The notes under the pieces were generated by a model. That model made no database searches and was not told the origin of the DNA. It saw only the letters and a list, made by a program, of their open reading frames with translations. The translations under genes and the position numbers were made by a program. DNA of 64,000 bases from Streptomyces sp. CC228A (GTDB lineage Bacteria > Actinomycetota > Actinomycetes > Streptomycetales > Streptomycetaceae): the NCBI RefSeq assembly GCF_021390935.1, contig NZ_JAJPUI010000009.1:124001-188000 (forward strand), in the 5' to 3' direction. The first letter of the stretch is position 1; each line of letters begins with the position of its first letter. This document shows, one piece after another, positions 53,369-63,265 of the stretch.

Positions 53369-53968
53369 ATGACGAAGACGATCACGGACATGACCGGGAC
53401 CACGGCCACGACCGCGGCCACCGCCGGCGCTCCGCAGGCGGCGGTCTCCCCGGCGACCGCCGACCCGCAGGCGACGGACGCCGAACTCGCCACCCAGCCC
53501 ATCGGCTACTGGGCGGGCATGACCGGCCGGGTGGTGGTCGGCCTGCTGCGCGACGAGATGGCCCGGCTCGACGTGACCCAGCCCATGTGGTGGGCGCTGA
53601 ACCGGATCCTCGCCGCGGGCGAGCAGGGCACGACCCGGGAGGCGGTGGCGGCTCAGCTCTCGGAGGTCGCCGACGACCCGTACACGGTGCCGCGCGTCAT
53701 CGACCAGCTGCTCCACCGCGGATGGGCCACCGCGGGCGCGGACGGCTCGCTGCGCCTCACCGACGCGGGACGGGAGGGCCACGCCGGCGTCAAGCGCATG
53801 GTCACCGACCTGCGCGCCCGGGTGCACGAGGGCGTCTCGGACGAGGAGTACGTGGCGGCGCTGAAGGTGCTGCGCAGGATGATGGCCAACGCGCGGGCGG
53901 TCGCGGCGGCGTCCTCACCGGTGCCGTCCGCCGCGGCCCTGCGCCCGGAACCGTCCGCCGCCTCCTGA
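53369..53968 (+). CDS. MarR family winged-helix transcriptional regulator
   Basis: A 199-residue regulator. Residues 1-40 are Thr/Ala-rich, then a winged-helix MarR fold: WAGMTGRVVVGLLRDEMARL, the TREAVAAQLSEVADDPYTVP recognition region and the wing GSLRLTDAGREGHAGV. It is divergent from PIG-L, which may be its target. ATG at 53369; no strong ribosome binding site, so the short leader may make it near-leaderless. Confidence 0.82.
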   Translation: MTKTITDMTGTTATTAATAGAPQAAVSPATADPQATDAELATQPIGYWAGMTGRVVVGLLRDEMARLDVTQPMWWALNRILAAGEQGTTREAVAAQLSEVADDPYTVPRVIDQLLHRGWATAGADGSLRLTDAGREGHAGVKRMVTDLRARVHEGVSDEEYVAALKVLRRMMANARAVAAASSPVPSAAALRPEPSAAS

Positions 53969-54212
53969 GGCCTCGCTGTCTCCTGAGGCCCCCGCTGTCT
54001 CCTCAGGCCCACCCGCCTCCGCTGAGCCCGGTTTCCGCTGAGGGCCCGTCTCCACGTGAGCCCTGGTTCTCCTGAGGTCCGGGGCCTCCGCTTGAGCCCC
54101 GTTCTCCGCTGAGGCCCCCCGCCACCCCCTGACGCCCGCTTCCGCTGACGCCCGCTTCCGCTGAGCCCCCCGGGGCTCCGCCTCCTCCCCGGGGCGTGCC
54201 GGGGCGCCGCCC
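53969..54212. repeat. Degenerate short repeats between marR and the RNA-repair operon
   Basis: The gap is built from variants of TCCGCTGAGGCCCC and TTCTCCTGAGG. Two exact 16-bp tandem copies of GACGCCCGCTTCCGCT lie at 54131-54162. Convergent gene ends flank it, so a transcription-stop role is possible. Confidence 0.6.
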
Positions 54213-57190
54213 TCAGCCGAGTGTCGGCACCGCTCCTCCGTCCGCCCAGGTCAGGGAGGTGTCCGGCAGGCCGCGCAGCCAGCCGTCGCCGAGACGCGTG
54301 AGGGTGGTGCGGTCGGGTGGCGCGGCACCGAGGCCGATGGCGTACCGGACGGCTCCGGCCCGGGCCGCGGCCGTGTCGGCGCCGGTGGTGATCGGCCGGG
54401 GCCAGGCGTGCGCGTCCATGGCCCCCGCCTCCTCCAGCGCGGTGAGCAGGGCACGCATACGTCCCCGGGCGCGCCCCTCCGCCGCACCGGCGGGCACGGT
54501 CAGCACGGCCCACGCCGCGTGGCGGCGGTGCAGCGGCGGCGCGTCGAGGAGCCGCTCGGGGCGGGACTCCTCCAGCAGCTCCCACGCCCGGTACAGCTCC
54601 TGCACCAGCAGGTCCCGCATCCCTGCGCCGACCTGGGCGGTGCAGGAGCGGACGGGCGCGGTCGGCGTCAGGACGGTGACGGGGGCGGGGGAGGGCGCCG
54701 GGCCGTCACCGGTCAGACCGACCGGCCGCCGCCAGTCCCATGCCGCCCAGGTCCCGAAGAAGGCGCTCAGCAGCGGCGCGGGCCGCAGGACGGCGGTGTC
54801 CTTCACGTCCCGTACGGTACGGGCCGCCAGCACCGTCCACGCCAGGCCCGGCAGCCCGCCGAACGGCGCCGCGTCCAGCCCCGGGCCCGCGCCCACCGCT
54901 TGACCTGCCGGGCCAGCGCCGTGAACGCCGCCTGCCGGTCGCCCACGTGGGCCACGATCGCGTCCGCGTCGCTCACCGCGCTCAGCGCGACCGCCGCCGC
55001 GTCGCCCAGCTCGGCGCGCCGGGCCACCGCCTCCCGGGGCGGCAGGGCGCCCGTCGCCACGACGGCGAGGTCCACGCCGAGGCCGCCGGTCCGGAACCGC
55101 AGCCCGGGGACGCGTGCCCCGACGACCTCGCGCAGCTCGGCGGCGTCCGGCAGCCCTGCGGCGATCCGGTCCCGCATCGGGGGCAGGTCGGCCTCCCCGG
55201 GGACGACTGCCACCAGGTCGAGATCCGCTCCGGGCAGCGCGCACCCCATGCGGCGCGAACCGACCACGTGCAGCACGCCTCCGTACGGGGCGGCGACGCG
55301 GGCCGCGGTGCGGACCGCCTCCTCCGCCTGCTGCTCGGGCCCCGCCACGCGTTCCGGCCCCGGCCCCTCCTGCCCCTCCTGCCCCTTCGCGGGCAGGGGC
55401 CCCGCCGGGTGTGCCGACCCGGCAGGGTGCGCCGGCCCCGCCGCCGGCCCCGGTCCCGCTGCCTGCGCCGGCCCCGCCGCGTCCCCCGGCAGGCGCGGGC
55501 CCCGGTCCGTCGGCTGGTCGGGTGCGTCCAGCCACCGCACCTCGCCCGTGCCCAGGGCCACCGTCGCCCGGACCCGCATCGGCTCGTCGCCGCGCCGCGA
55601 CAGCAGCGCGACCTCGCCCACGCGGGCCTCCAGCGGCCCGCCCAGCCGGGCCTCGCACTCCGCGGTGACGGCCAGTGGCTCCGCCGTGCGGCCCAGGCTC
55701 AGGTGCGGGGTGAATGCGTGCCGGTGGCCTCGGCAGCGCGGGAACCGCTGCTCCAGCGCCCGGCGCAGCTCCGCCCACGGCCCCGAGCCGCCGGCCGCCG
55801 GGTCCAGCCACACCGTCGCGTACTCGCGGTGCCCGAAGCTGTGCACCCCGTCCAGCAGCGCGTCGAACGGCGCCACACCGCGCACGGCCGCGGCCACCAG
55901 TTCGGCCGCGCGCGCGAACCGCGCCTCGGGGACGAACCCGTACAGCAGGTTCACGTGCGGCGGCCAGCGGCGGATCTGCGGGTCGTGGTCCCGGCGGATG
56001 GCCTGCACCGGCGGCCACAGTTCGTCCGGCGGCAGCCACGCCAGGGCCGTCCGCACGGACGGCTCGGCGTCCAGCACGCCCGCGGGCCCGGCCCCGTCGA
56101 GGCCCAGGTCCACCGCCACTCCGTAGTGGTCGGAGGCGTACAGGCCGCCCGGCTCCGCGGGCCGGTCGCCCACCAGGACGGCGGCGTCCACGCGGGCCCC
56201 GTCCGCGCGCAGCAGCACCCGGTCGAGGCGCGCGGCGCGGCCGGTCAGCGAGGCGACCGCGGCGAGCGGGTTGGCGGCCGGGTCGAACGTCGGGGTCCCG
56301 TCGTCCGGCCCGTGCGCCTCGGTCCACGCGTCGCGCATGCCGAGCGCGGTCTGCGGGAGGTCGCCGCCGTCGTTGAAGTCGCCGACCAGCACCACGTCGG
56401 CCTCGACGCCCGCCAGTCCCTCGGCGAGCCGGGCCAGTTCGGCGTCCCGACGCGCTGCGCCGTCCTGCGAGTGGTCGCTGCTCAGGTGGGTGACCGCCAC
56501 CACGAGCGGGCCCGTCGCGGTGTCGACGGCCACGGCCGCCACCGCCTTGTGCGGGCCCAGCGCGTGCACGCCCGCCTCCCGCACGGGCAGGCGGCTGAGC
56601 AGCAGCAGACCCGTGTCCGCCACGTCCTGCGCGGCCGGGTCGGTGGCGACGGCGTACTGCCCGCGCACCCAGTCGGCCTCCAGCAGCAGCCGCAGCAGCT
56701 CCGGCTCGACCTCCTGGAGCGCGATGACGTCGGCGTCCGCGTCCCGCAGGGCCTCCAGCAGGACGGGCCGCCGCCGGGCGGTGTCGATGCGGTCGCTGTC
56801 GTACCGGTCCCACAGCGTGTTCCACGTCAGCACGCGCAGCGCACCCGCGGCGGGCGCCTCAGGCCCGGCAGCCGCGGGCTGCCAGCGCCCGTCCCACGCG
56901 TACGTCGGGCGGGCCGTGAAGAACGGCGCCCGCAGCAGCCGGGCCTCCTGCACCCGGCCCGCGTCGGTGTCGTCGATCCGGTCGACGCCCGCCCGGCGGT
57001 CCCAGACCACCTCGCCGTCCGCCTCGATGAACAGCACCCGGTGCCACGGGATCTCCCCGCCCGGCACGAACGCGGGCAGCGGCACGCGCTTGGGCTCCGC
57101 CCCGCGCTGCATGACGCCGACCACGAACCGCGCCGGGTCGAAACGGCCGTCCCACCGCACTCGGTGGTAGATCTCCTCACTCGTACGCAC
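54213..57190 (-). CDS. Multidomain RNA-repair protein: MJ1316 / EEP nuclease / 2H phosphoesterase / nucleotidyltransferase; frameshifted as read
   Basis: After restoring one base the product is 992 residues. Domains in order: MJ1316-type (DUF504) RNA-end recognition, residues 1-85; endonuclease/exonuclease/phosphatase domain, 118-365, with N124, E160, H235, D271-N273 and D354-H355; 2H/2'-5' RNA ligase-like domain, 375-555, with HVN at 412 and HLS at 496; Pro/Ala-rich linker; poly(A)-polymerase-like nucleotidyltransferase from about 625, with GSRR at 644 and DLDLV at 656. The frame breaks near 54878: one added base turns a WTRRRS dead end into ARGLDAAPFGGLPGLAW. Start GTG at 57190 has GAGGAGG inside the upstream gene, four bases after its stop, so the pair is coupled. 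Confidence 0.8.
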
Positions 57191-57194
57191 GGCT

Positions 57195-58867
57195 CTACGC
57201 CTCCTCTTCCACGGTCCCACCGGCCCCGATGTACCAGGTGCGGTGCGCCTCGCCCGGGTACGGCGGCACGAACCTGCGCAGCTGGCCCGCCGGCACGCCG
57301 GGCGGCACGGGGTGCTGCCGGGCGGCGTTGCGCCGCGTGAGCTCCTGCGCGTCGACGAGCAGCACGGCGTGCGTGACCAGCGCGTCGCGGCGGCGGGCGA
57401 CGGCGTGGACCAGGGAGCGCTGGTGCCGGTTCAGCGACGTGGCGTCCCACACAACGGTGCCGTTCCCGGCGGCCAGCGCGGTGTCGAGCCGGGCCAGCCC
57501 CGCCCGCAGCACGTCGGCGTTGCCGCGCTGGTCGGCCCGGCCGCCGCGCTCCTCCCGCAGTTCGTCGAGGGACACGTACGCGCTGACGCCGGGCAGCTCC
57601 CGGGCGAACGCGCTCTTCCCGCTCCCGGACGGCCCCACCATGTGGACCAGCCGCGGAAACGCCCCGTCCCGCCACCGCCAGGTCGCGGCGACGGCTTCCT
57701 CCTCGGTCGTGATGCGCCCGTCCGCGTACGCGAGGCGGGCCTCGCCCCGGCAGCGTGCGGCGGCTTCGGGCGCCAGGTCGGCGAAGACCCGCCCGAACGA
57801 CGGGGGCCGCTCCCGAGCAGCCGCGCGTCCTCGGCCAGCAGCGCCGACCAGTCGACCTGCTCGCGCGCCGCGGCGTCCGGGGCCGCGGCCCAGGCGACGG
57901 CGTGCAGGACGTCCAGGTCCACGGCGTACGCCATCCGGACGAGCCCGGCCCGGCGCTCCTCGTCCGGGTACGGCCGGTGCAGTCCGGCGTGCAGCCCGAC
58001 GAGGTCCGCGACCCGGCGGGCGAGGGGCAGCCCCAGCGCGGGCGCGAGCCGGCCCGCCAGCGTGCCGCGCGGCTCCCGGTGCAGGAGCCCGGCCAGCACC
58101 CCGGCCAGCCGCGCGTCACCGAGCCGCGCCCCGGCCGCCGCGCCCACCTCCGCTGCGGCCGCCGCGTCCCCGTCCTCCAGGCCGACGGCGGCGAGCAGCG
58201 CCCCGGCGTCGGGCGCGCCCCCGGAGCGTACGTCCCAGAGCGCGGCGCGGGGCCCGAGCCGGTTGGGGGTCACCGCGGTGTGCATCCAGTGCGTACCGGT
58301 CTGCACGTGCCCCGGCCGCACCCATTTGGCCACGTGCCGCCCGAAGTCGCCGGCCATGAAGCCGTCGGCGGTCCGTACGACGTACCCCTCCTGCCGCGCG
58401 GTGTCCACCGTCAGCCGCCGCAGCGCCCGCTCGTCGAAGACGCCGCGCCACAGCACGCGCGGCGTGGGGATCCCCAGCTTCCGCAGGAAGTCCACGGTGA
58501 AGTCCCACCCGGGGCACCAGTGGAGCTCGTCCCACACGGAGAAGCCGTAGAAGTAGCCGTCCAGGTCCTCGTACGGGAGGGAATGCCGGGCGTACAGGTT
58601 CTCGCCGCACACCCGCCACCCCTCGGGGATGTGCGGCCCGATCCGCCCGTGGAGCGCCTTCACCCAGGCCCGCGAGGGGTGGTGCGCGGAATCCAGCGAG
58701 CGGGCGTGCAGGCCGTCCGCGTACAGGGTGGTGTTCTCGCCGTCGAGCTTCTCGGTGACCACGACCTCCCGCCCGGTGAACCCGGCGAGGTCCGCGACCC
58801 GCACGTCGTCCCGGGTCGCGCCCGGGGACCACGGCAGGTGCGGGGTGCGCGGGTAGTGCGTACGCAT
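57195..58867 (-). CDS. RNA ligase fused to a polynucleotide kinase domain; frameshifted as read
   Basis: Residues 1-330: an RNA ligase of the T4 Rnl-like nucleotidyltransferase family, nucleotidylation lysine K40 in EKLDGENTTLY, then EGWRVCGENLYARHSL, YFYGFSVWDE and EGYVVRT (motifs III-IV). Residues about 410-557: a P-loop kinase with GPSGSGKS and a VVWDATSLNRHQR motif, resembling 5'-OH polynucleotide kinases. One missing base near 57815 separates the two; adding it gives LLRERPPSFGRVFADLAPEA and one 557-residue frame. ATG at 58867. First gene of the RNA-repair operon. Confidence 0.82.
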
Positions 58868-59036
58868 GACGGAAGGCCCCCCGGGACGGCATGTGGTGCC
58901 CGGCCACTGTAGGGAGCGGGGGAGTGCGGTTCGACCGATTAACGGTCCGGTGCGGGCCGCCGCTCCCGCCGTGCGGCCGTCGCGGCGCCGGGCCCACCCA
59001 CGGGCTGCGGGTCCGGCCCGGCGCCGGTGGCGGCGG

Positions 59037-59921
59037 TTAGGCGTCGCCGAAGATCTCTTCCGCGGTGGTGGCGGTGAGGGCCCGCACGAGCCAGTTGTGC
59101 AGCTCGTCGGGGTCTTCACAACTCGTGATGCGCTCGCGCACATGGGCGGACACTTCGAGCCCCCGCTGCTCCAGGACGGTCAGCACGTCCCTGGCGCCGC
59201 GCTGCACTTCGCCCTGCTCGCGGCCCTGCTCTCGGATCTCTTCGGACAGAGGCGACTTGTAGAAGGAAAGGTCCACGGCCACCAGTTTGCTCCAGATGTG
59301 AGAGGCCGGGCGGTTGCCCAGGCCCTGTGCGGTGAATTCGACGACGGGGTTGACGAGGTCTTCGGGCATGCCCCGCAGTGCGGTGGACAACGCCTTCAGT
59401 ATCACGGCGACCTCCGGATGGGCCGCGTGGGTGATGGCCGACAGAGTGGCGAGGACGAGATCCTCACGCGCCTCTGCCGGATCGGTGATCACGGGCATGT
59501 TGTGGGGGCCTACGACGAGCGGGTACAAGCTGAACGTCGTCCACGCGTCGTGACCGAAGTGGAAGGGCTCCGCCGCCCACTCGGCCGTGGCCCGGTCCTG
59601 GCAGATGACCAGCAGCAACGGCGGCAGCCCGTACTTCTCGTGCAGGTACGAGCAGTAGTAGGCCCAGCTTCCGGGCTTCGCGAGATCCTTCCTGCCCTGC
59701 GCTTCGACGGCGACCAGGAACGCGCCGGCCGACTCCGTCTCAAAGCGCAGCAGAGTGTCGACGCGGCGTTCGACGGGCTTGGTCTCGGTGAGGTCGGTCG
59801 GCATGACCGTGATGGATGTGGGTTGAGGGAAGTCGATGCCGAGCACTTTGGAGACCCGGGAGAAGAGCTCCGGGAACTCCTGGAAGATGCGGTGCATCGC
59901 CTCGTGCGGTGAGCTGACCAC
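59037..59921 (-). CDS. PD-(D/E)XK-type protein (Rpn/PDDEXK-transposase-like family)
   Basis: A 294-residue protein with a nuclease-like pattern: VDTLLRF (Asp), then LVAVEAQGRKD (Glu-x-Gln) and SWAYYCSYLHEKYG. Common in Streptomyces as uncharacterised proteins; related families are mobile or defence-linked nucleases. The EQGREQGEVQRGARDVL coiled stretch is at about residues 226-242. GTG start with AAAGGAG directly upstream, ten bases after the HTH gene's stop, so the two are one operon. Function not known. Confidence 0.7.
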   Translation of the reverse strand: MVSSPHEAMHRIFQEFPELFSRVSKVLGIDFPQPTSITVMPTDLTETKPVERRVDTLLRFETESAGAFLVAVEAQGRKDLAKPGSWAYYCSYLHEKYGLPPLLLVICQDRATAEWAAEPFHFGHDAWTTFSLYPLVVGPHNMPVITDPAEAREDLVLATLSAITHAAHPEVAVILKALSTALRGMPEDLVNPVVEFTAQGLGNRPASHIWSKLVAVDLSFYKSPLSEEIREQGREQGEVQRGARDVLTVLEQRGLEVSAHVRERITSCEDPDELHNWLVRALTATTAEEIFGDA

Positions 59922-59931
59922 AAGGCTCCTT

Positions 59932-61067
59932 TCAGATGAGTGAGGCGTCGGTTCGGGGCGCAGTGCGGCAGGCTCCGCACCGGCCTGGTGCGGGGGCGCG
60001 GAACGCGTGGTCGCAGAGGTCGCAGTTCTGCAGCGGGTCCGTGCGGATCGGCTTGGTGCTGGGCGGCGGCAGGGCGTCGGTGAGCCGGTGGGCCAGGAAG
60101 GCGGCCGGGCGGCGCAGGGGCTCCGGCGGCAGGTGGGCGGTGAGGGCGTGGCGTACGCCCTCGGGGCTCGTGTCGCGTTCCAGCCACGCGGCGACCCCGG
60201 GGGCGAGCTGCTCGATGTCGCGGGCCGACAGCATCAGCCGCGGTTCCTCGCGGCGCAGCCCGGCCAGCAGGTCGGCCGCGGTCTGGAGGAGTACCGCCGC
60301 GGGGAAGGCGGGCTGCGGTACGCGCAGGGGCGCGGGCTGCCGCCGGGGCGGCCGCGCGGGCGCGGAGGCGCACGGGCACGCGGCCGGGGGCTCGGCGGGC
60401 CTCCCTGCGGGCGGGACGGGCTCTGTCGTGGGGTGCGCGGTCTGCGGGGCGGGGGTTTCCCCGCGGGCGGTACGGGCCCCGGCGCGGGCGGCCCGGTGGG
60501 CTCTGCGGGTTCTTCGGTGGGCTTCGCCGCAGGCTCGGCGGTGGGCTCTGCGCTGGGGGCGGCGCCTGCTGCGGGCGGCTCCGCGCTGTGCGGGGCGGGC
60601 TCGGTGGTGGGCGCTGTGCTGGGCACGGGGTCTGCTGCGGGCGGCTCGGCGGCTGGCCCGGCCTCCGCCGCGGGCTCCGGGTCCTGGTCGCCCGCGCCCG
60701 GCTGGTTGCAGGAGTACGTGCGGGTCCTGAGGCGGCCGTCCGGCCCGCGCTCCCGTACCCGGCGGAAGTAGCCGTGCGCCTCCAGCTCGCGCAGGGCGGC
60801 GGCGATGCGGGCGGCGCTCTCGGGGAACCGGGCCGTGAGCGTCCTGATGTCCACGGAGGTGCCGGTGGGCAGCGACTGGATGTGGACAGCGAGCCCGATG
60901 GCCAGCAGCGACAGCTCGCGGTGCTGGGCCAGGTGGTTGCCGATCACGGTGAAGCGGCTGGTGTGCCGGGTGTTGACGTGGACGACCCCGGACGAGTGGT
61001 GTCGGGCCGGCTTCCTGGTAACGGGGCGCGAGGTCCGTAAGGGCGCGCTAGGGTACTGCGTATCCAT
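59932..61067 (-). CDS. Helix-turn-helix protein with Pro/Ala linker and C-terminal zinc-ribbon-like end; frameshifted as read
   Basis: An N-terminal winged-helix DNA-binding region (residues 35-105, with ESAARIAAALRELEAHGYFR) is followed by a Pro/Ala/Glu-rich linker. The frame breaks at the CCCC/GGGG tract 60459-60462: one added base gives GETPAPQTAHPTTEP and continues through LLQTAADLLAGLRREEPRLM to a C-terminus with CDLCDHAF and CGAC, stopping at 59932. The corrected product is 378 residues. ATG at 61067 with AAGGACC upstream. Next gene follows at ten bases. Confidence 0.72.
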
Positions 61068-61207
61068 CGGGAAGGTCCTTGCTTCCTGGGTGGCCAGGCC
61101 CTCGCCCCGGGGTGCTAGCCCGGGCGGGGGCCGACGTATGTCTGCGGTATATGCAGGGTGAGCCTAGAACGCCCAACCCGCCCCAGCGCCAGCCCAATTG
61201 ACCTTTT

Positions 61208-61810
61208 TCACCCGAGAGGGTGAGCTTGCCCTGAGCGGGGGGAGGGGCGGGGTTTGGAGGGGTCCTTTCCTTCCGTTCGTTCCTTGGAAGGACCGCCGAG
61301 CCCACCGGAGCACGGTTCTCCGGGTTCCGGTGCGAAGTCCAGCTCGGCCCACACCGTCTTGCGCGGCGGCGGCCCCGCGGTCACGCCCCACCGGCAGGCC
61401 AGTCCGTCGACGATCAGCAGCCCGCGCCCCGACTCCGCGTCGCCAGCAGGCGGCTGCGGGTGGGTGGACGGGATCCGGTCGCCCCGCGTGTCGGTCACCT
61501 CGACGCGGAGCGTGCGGCCGCCGTCCGCGAGGTGCAGCTTCAGCAGGGCGTCCCGCCCCGGCACCCGCCCGTGCAGCGCCGCGTTGGCGGCGAGCTCCGC
61601 CACGATCTGGACCGCCGCCTCCGTCGCGGGGCGGGGCAGGTCCCTGCGCCCCAACCACCAGGCGGCGAGCTCGCGCGCGAGCCGGGCGCCCGGACGCGAG
61701 GGGTGCACGCGGAGGCTGAACTGCCGCTCGTCGGCAACCTCTTGGAGGGTCTTGTGACTCATGTCACGGGATCGTGGGGGAGGAGCCTCTGTGGCCACCA
61801 GTGTTTCCAC
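61208..61810 (-). CDS. ATP-binding protein, anti-sigma-type HATPase (RsbW-like)
   Basis: A 200-residue GHKL/HATPase_c_2 protein. N-box VQIVAELAANAALHGRV (about residues 67-83), VEVTDTRGDRIP and GRGLLIVDGLACRWGV are the ATP-pocket motifs. Proteins of this type are paired with an XRE-DUF5753 regulator and a DUF397 protein in Streptomyces and may act as anti-sigma-like switches. Start GTG at 61810 or ATG at 61762; neither has a clear ribosome binding site. Divergent from the XRE gene. Confidence 0.83.
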   Translation of the reverse strand: METLVATEAPPPRSRDMSHKTLQEVADERQFSLRVHPSRPGARLARELAAWWLGRRDLPRPATEAAVQIVAELAANAALHGRVPGRDALLKLHLADGGRTLRVEVTDTRGDRIPSTHPQPPAGDAESGRGLLIVDGLACRWGVTAGPPPRKTVWAELDFAPEPGEPCSGGLGGPSKERTEGKDPSKPRPSPRSGQAHPLG

Positions 61811-61817
61811 GGTTGCG

Positions 61818-61861
61818 TACAGTCACTGTCCACTGGCTGTCCGACCGTGTCCGGCCTGTCC
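61818..61861 (+). promoter_or_regulatory. Divergent control region with phased TGTCC repeats
   Basis: TACAGT (61818-61823) is a perfect -10-like hexamer. It is followed by four TGTCC direct repeats at 61827, 61838, 61848 and 61857, spaced 11, 10 and 9 bases, about one helical turn. They lie between the divergent ATP-binding and XRE genes. Confidence 0.4.
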
Positions 61862-61919
61862 GGCGGGGCGTACGGCTATCCAGTGCACGGGTGCGGTGAC
61901 ACGTCGGGAGGTGGCGCGG

Positions 61920-62780
61920 TTGACGACAGATCTGAAGGGCGACGCGGACGAGCCGGGCTGGGAGGTCGACCCGGACGACGAGTCCGGTGCGGCGGTCGTG
62001 GCGACCGTGGGGCGCCAACTCAAGCTGCGCCGGGAGGCTTCGGGCCTGAAGGTGGCGCAGTTCGCGGACGCCATCGGGTACGGCGAGGACCTGGTCTACA
62101 AGGTGGAGGCGGGCAGGCGGATTCCCCGCCCCGAGTACCTGGACAAGGCCGACAAGGTCTTGATGGCGGGCGGCCTCGTCGCCGCGATGAAGAAGGACGT
62201 GGAGGAGGTCCGCTATCCCAAGAAGGTGCGGGAACTGGCCAAGCTGCAGGCGCAAGCGGTGGAGATCGGGGTGTACGCCAGCCACGGCATCTATGGGCTG
62301 CTGCAAACGGAGGGTCACGCTCGGGCGCTGCTGGAGGCTCGACAGCCGCCGTATTCGCAGGACGAGGTCGAGCGTGGCGTGGCAGGGCGTATGGCCAGAC
62401 ACTCCATCTTTGGGAGATCACCTGCGCCGTCGCTGAGCTTCGTCCAGGAAGAGGCTGCGCTGCGACGTCCGATCGGAGGCAGAATGGAATGGCGTCGGCA
62501 GCTCCAACGCCTTCTTGAATTGGGTGAGTTGCGGAACGTCTCGCTTCAGGTGATGCCGACGCACGTCGAGGCCCATCCTGGGCTCGATGGCGGGATCCAG
62601 GTACTGAAGTTCGGAGACGGCACAGCTATCGGGCGTTCCGAGGGAGCGTTCAACGGTCGCGCGGTGTCCGATCCGAAGCATGTTCGAATCCTGGAACTTC
62701 GCTATGGCATGATCCGGGCCCAGGCTCTCACGCCTCGGGAGTCTCTGACCTTCATCAAGCAAGTGCTGGGAGAGGCATGA
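61920..62780 (+). CDS. XRE family regulator with DUF5753
   Basis: A 286-residue protein: N-terminal XRE helix-turn-helix (LKLRREASGLKVAQFADAIG, about residues 33-52) and a C-terminal DUF5753 domain (for example GIYGLLQTEGHARALLEARQ). Typical WhiJ-type regulators of development. The TTG at 61920 has GGGAGG eight bases upstream. The stop overlaps the DUF397 gene (ATGA). Confidence 0.87.
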   Translation: MTTDLKGDADEPGWEVDPDDESGAAVVATVGRQLKLRREASGLKVAQFADAIGYGEDLVYKVEAGRRIPRPEYLDKADKVLMAGGLVAAMKKDVEEVRYPKKVRELAKLQAQAVEIGVYASHGIYGLLQTEGHARALLEARQPPYSQDEVERGVAGRMARHSIFGRSPAPSLSFVQEEAALRRPIGGRMEWRRQLQRLLELGELRNVSLQVMPTHVEAHPGLDGGIQVLKFGDGTAIGRSEGAFNGRAVSDPKHVRILELRYGMIRAQALTPRESLTFIKQVLGEA

Positions 62781-62986
62781 TGCGCACGGCACCCGCTGAA
62801 CGTGGCTTCTCGCTGGTGTGGTTCAAGAGCAGCTACAGCGACAGCGGCAACGAGAGCGACTGCGTCGAGGTCGCCGCCACCCCCACCACCGTCCACATCC
62901 GCGACTCCAAGAACACCAGCGGCCCGCGCCTGTCCGTCGCCCCGCACGCCTGGGCCCGCTTCCTCGGCTACGCCCGGAAGCCCTGA
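62777..62986 (+). CDS. DUF397 domain protein
   Basis: A 69-residue DUF397 protein with WFKSSYSD, CVEVA, VHIRDSKN and a WARFLGYARKP end. It is the small partner of XRE-DUF5753 regulators, probably acting as an antagonist by analogy. Overlaps the XRE stop by four bases, with a tandem ATG at 62777 and 62780. Confidence 0.9.
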   Translation: MMRTAPAERGFSLVWFKSSYSDSGNESDCVEVAATPTTVHIRDSKNTSGPRLSVAPHAWARFLGYARKP

Positions 62987-63265
62987 TAAGGGCACGCCGT
63001 ACAGGTGGGGCCGTCGACCGCGCAGGCCGGCAGTACCGGGCTGCTCGGCAAGGCGCGCCGGAACCCCCGACCTCGTAACCCGGCCGGTGAGGGAGCCGGC
63101 GTGCCGACGCCGCGCCCCGCAGCCCTGAGCGAGCCGCCGCCGCGCCATCCCGCTCGGCGCCCGGTCACGTGATCGTCACGTTTCCACCACCTCGCTTGCG
63201 CACCGCCCCGTCCGTACGTGAAATGCCCAGGTCAACACCCGCAGCAGCAGACCAGGCGAGGACCC
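62987..63265. other. Gap before the right-edge lipoprotein
   Basis: No gene supported. GGCGAGGA at 63256-63263 is the ribosome binding site of the next gene. Confidence 0.5.
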
